DNA from: Euprymna scolopes
Taxonomy: Eukaryota; Mollusca; Cephalopoda; Sepiida; Sepiolidae
Direction: 5' to 3'
Assembly (NCBI GenBank): GCA_024364805.1
Contig: CM044500.1
Span: 77,092,032-77,115,408 of the forward strand
Length of the DNA stretch: 23,377 bases
The translations under genes were made by a program, and so were the position numbers. Within the stretch, counting starts at the first letter, position 1, and each line of letters begins with the position of its first letter. Shown here in pieces: positions 20,234 to 23,377 of this stretch. Under the pieces are notes generated by a model that saw nothing but the letters and a program-made list of their open reading frames with translations, did no database searches and was not told where the DNA came from.

Positions 20234-21501
20234 TTAGTCAACTTAAAATATTGAGAGAAGCTGAAAGTCTTAAAAAAACGTTAATACTTTATATGTACTC
20301 TTATTCAGTATTCGGAGAAAATGTTGACGATCATCAACATAGAGACCTGTGATCAAGAGCAATAATTCAGTTACAATAATCATTGCGTTTCGACATTTGA
20401 TAAATTTAAACGTTTGATATTGGATGAAAAGAGAAAACGCAAACTAACGGGAAAAGTGTTCGCTCAAATTTTATCATAGTTTCTTTCATGGAACCGTGAA
20501 AATCTAAGCAGACCAAAGCGAATAAATATTTTCTTTCTAAGAAAACGGCCAGTTTCAATATTTCCCAACTGTTTGATATTATTTCCTCTTGATCAACCCT
20601 CATAAGATTTCTCTGACACATTTGCGAGTTCTACATCTCAAATACAAAATAAATCGATTCAATATGTTTTCTAAGGCATAAATCGCCATCATTCACGTTA
20701 CTGTTTCGACAATAAAGGAGGTAATGATATATATTGAATGAATAGTTAAAGGCTTTCTCATAATTTCCACATCGACTATCGATTTTGCAGCATCCTTGTG
20801 ACATCGGGAGGAATTTCATTGCTTCTCCATATCTAAACTATGGTCTTCATCATGCTGGTTGCAGCCTGACATTTAATAAAACTGATTTCGTCATTGATCC
20901 GTCCTCTATGACAGAAAAAAGAGCTATTTAATTTTTAAATGTGTTCGTGTTTATCTACCTAATTTTGTTTTGTCAGTAGGTATCCCATATTTTTTATAAA
21001 TACTGATATTGGACAGTAGCCCTGAAAGTACAATACTAATAAACACTTGTGATTTGATTCGGAATCAAGAAATATGTAGCGGAAATGGGATGACACAAAT
21101 TATAGACGATTCACTCACCTTGAAATTATAAGATGATGTTTGAATTGTAAAACCTGATTTTGAAATAAAATTTTAGGTTCGCCAATAAATTTGGAATTAA
21201 AAACATCAATTAGTTTTGTTGTCTTGCTCTTTAGTTCAATTTCGAACTTTCGTTATTGCAAGGAGCTCGACAGTTCCTTCATCTTTGTGCTTGATGTCAA
21301 AGTGATCGGACGCAGGGATTTTGAAAGTTTAAGGACTTAAAGGGAGAAGTTGGAAGCGCTCAATTTTATTTTGTCATCATAACGAGTAAACATTCTTGTA
21401 AGAGGAAAGCTCTTATGGGAAATCGTTGTAATTTTGTATATTGTCCAAAAGTCGTATGCGTACGAGATTTGCAGAAACAATTATAAGCGAATAATTTTTT
21501 A
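20234..21501. other. Noncoding DNA, nothing recognised
   Basis: Minus-strand open frames at 20406-20621 and 20631-20819 and the frame at 21366-21662 show no recognisable domain; the last is partly a shadow of the Tc1 remnant. The 5' end of that Tc1, including its inverted repeat, was sought here and not found. Confidence 0.5.
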
Positions 21502-22030
21502 TGGATATATGAGATGCGTCTCCCTATGAATCTATAAACATTATATAAGTGCGTAATGCCTATAGTAAAGCATAGTAGCGGGAATTTCATAGTCTGGGAC
21601 TGCATGAGTCCTGCAAGTATTGGAGGGTTACTTTTTATCGAGGGAAAAATGAAACCGAACAAGTGTTGTCAAATACCGTAGCAGAGCATAAACTCCTCTC
21701 CCCAGAAAACTGTATCGCAGAAAAGTGTCCCAGTATGACAATAACCCAAAACACTCAACCGAAACAACCACTTCTTTACTGAAGACGCTGAGGGTAAATG
21801 TGATGAACTAGGCAAGCATGTCTTTAGACTTGAACCCAATAAAACATCTTTGGAGCATCCCCAAGCAGAAGGTGGAAGAGTGGAAAGCCTCAAATATCCA
21901 CCAGCTCTGCGACGTCGTAATTGAAGAGTGGGTAACCATTTCAGTGACTACACGTGAAGCTCTGATAAACTCCATGTCCAGGTGTGTAAAAACATTTTTC
22001 GATAATGATGGTGGCCACAGAAAATATTGA
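21502..22030 (+). pseudogene. Decayed Tc1 transposase, C-terminal half
   Basis: From 21502 the frame reads WIYEMRLPMN, then CVMPIVKHSSGNFIVWDCMS and GGLLFIEGKM, which is the central Tc1 catalytic region. After a change of frame come QYDNNPKHST, with the second catalytic Asp at 21737-21739, and LRVNVMN, then a stop at 21809-21811 where the family has Trp. The frame resumes with MSLDLNPIKHLW (from 21818), KQKVEEWKASNIHQLCDVVI and NNGGHTKY-type ending NDGGHRKY at the stop 22028-22030. Spacing between the second Asp and the last catalytic position is exactly 34 residues, as in DD34E Tc1 transposases. That last residue is Lys (21842-21844) instead of Glu, so the protein is catalytically dead. The N-terminal paired-like DNA-binding half is missing. 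Confidence 0.93.
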
Positions 22031-22473
<443 letters not shown>

Positions 22474-23345
22474 AGTGTACTAACATACACTTTTTATGTG
22501 TTAATTTTTCAATACATATCTGGTTGATTGATTGATTTTGTTATTTTCCCAAACAAGAAGGTCGATCAGTCATTTTGAAAAAAATAACATTTTAGACATC
22601 ATTCGATTTAGCTTGTCTATTATACTTTTATGCGTTCTTACATCTATATTATACATTTTATTTTTATTTCGCGCAAATAGTTTTTTTTTTCCTAGAAACA
22701 CGTGTATATTTATTTAAGCTGCTTTTATTTTAGTTGTGTTCCTTAATACATAATCAAGGTCCTGTCTGTCGGGTTATCTGAGCTTATCAGGCATAACTTT
22801 CATATTTGTTTTGGACTGTCACTCTTAACATTTAAATAATATCATATCTTTACGTTGTATCTAAGAGGAAACTCAAAATGATATATAACTTTGCCTGCGG
22901 GAGTTAGTGCGGTCTACCAAACTACGCTGTAAACGTTTGGGTTACATACTGAAAACTAGATATTGATAGAATTTAATTTAGTGTAGCCCGTAAAAATAGC
23001 TGCTAAGATGTGAACTAAAATTGGAACTTATCGTTAGTCAGCTTAAAATACTCCTTTGTCCACCTTCGGAAATACGTGAAACAGCGTTAATTTATTGAGT
23101 TTTAGTATTCATCTGCCCTAAGATAATATAATTGTGATTGATGCTTGAGAGCTAATGTTTTCGGTTTAGATTCCAGCTGAATTCACGCACGTTATATTTT
23201 TAAATCTTTTAAATCACCATAATGTCTTAGGTATAATACAATAATCAATACAGGAATTGACGCCATATTAATGAATACAAAATCTGCATGAATAATATAT
23301 AATATGCAAGCGTATTTAAAGATCGGAGAACGCTGTGTGGCGTTC

Positions 23346-23349
<4 letters not shown>
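22474..23349. other. AT-rich noncoding DNA
   Basis: No supported gene. TCTGGTTGATTGATTG at about 22520-22535 resembles the left end of the 412-bp insertion at 17031 (shared TCTGGTTGATTG), so the two may share an element end. A weak A-box-like word lies on the minus strand at 22908-22935 without a B box. Confidence 0.5.

Positions 23350-23377
<28 letters not shown>
23350..23377. repeat. (TA)n array cut by the window end
   Basis: A pure TA run reaches the last base, so its full length cannot be known from this window. Confidence 0.95.

Noticed and set aside
22905-22945. A possible tRNA on the minus strand (AGCGTAGTTTGGTAGACCGC)
   Set aside because: An A-box and D-arm-like word is present, but no B box, T arm or acceptor stem follows.

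Overview
The window looks like gene-poor, strongly AT-rich nuclear DNA from an invertebrate animal. A cephalopod mollusc is the best guess. That guess is an inference from very long TA arrays, compound trinucleotide tracts, the gag type and the Tc1-like families present; no species-diagnostic gene is visible. I could not support any intact host gene. Most long open frames are translations of microsatellites (Ile/Tyr from TA; Asn, Ser or Val from triplets) or reverse-strand shadows of transposons.

Layout. 1-1790: AT-rich DNA with degenerate triplet microsatellites. 1796-2890: a small, broken, minus-strand LTR retroelement that carries only gag between two short TG...CA direct repeats. 2891-5820: unassigned sequence with microsatellites and one 82-codon open frame (5032-5280). 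5825-6765: a decayed minus-strand Tc1/mariner-superfamily transposase. 7450-7994: microsatellites. 8260-8632: the 3' end of a true mariner with its terminal sequence and TA target. 8760-9100: a compound microsatellite next to a tRNA-Ser-like, probably SINE-derived, sequence. 9101-12060: unassigned, with two tiny open frames. 12074-12364: a 148-bp tandem duplication with tRNA-like boxes. 13350-14050: an inverted-repeat-bounded segment. 14640-15300: a patch unusually rich in CpG.

15480-19320 is a mosaic of diverged dispersed repeats, called here families A and B. One copy of A is split by a 412-bp insertion with a 13-bp target-site duplication. A perfect 33-bp inverted repeat at 17675-17759 carries a hammerhead-ribozyme-like, Penelope-type motif. 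19838-20097 is a 10-copy, 26-bp minisatellite. 20152-20231 is an 80-bp mariner MITE resembling human MADE1. 21502-22245 is a decayed Tc1 whose 3' untranslated region resembles fish Tc1 elements and runs into a TA array. The rest is microsatellite and unassigned DNA.

No genes act together here. The content is a record of transposition, decay and microsatellite growth. The most notable items are the Penelope/hammerhead-like palindrome, the MADE1-like MITE, the nested insertion resolved by comparison with its own paralogues, and the gag-only LTR element. I found no convincing new biological system.
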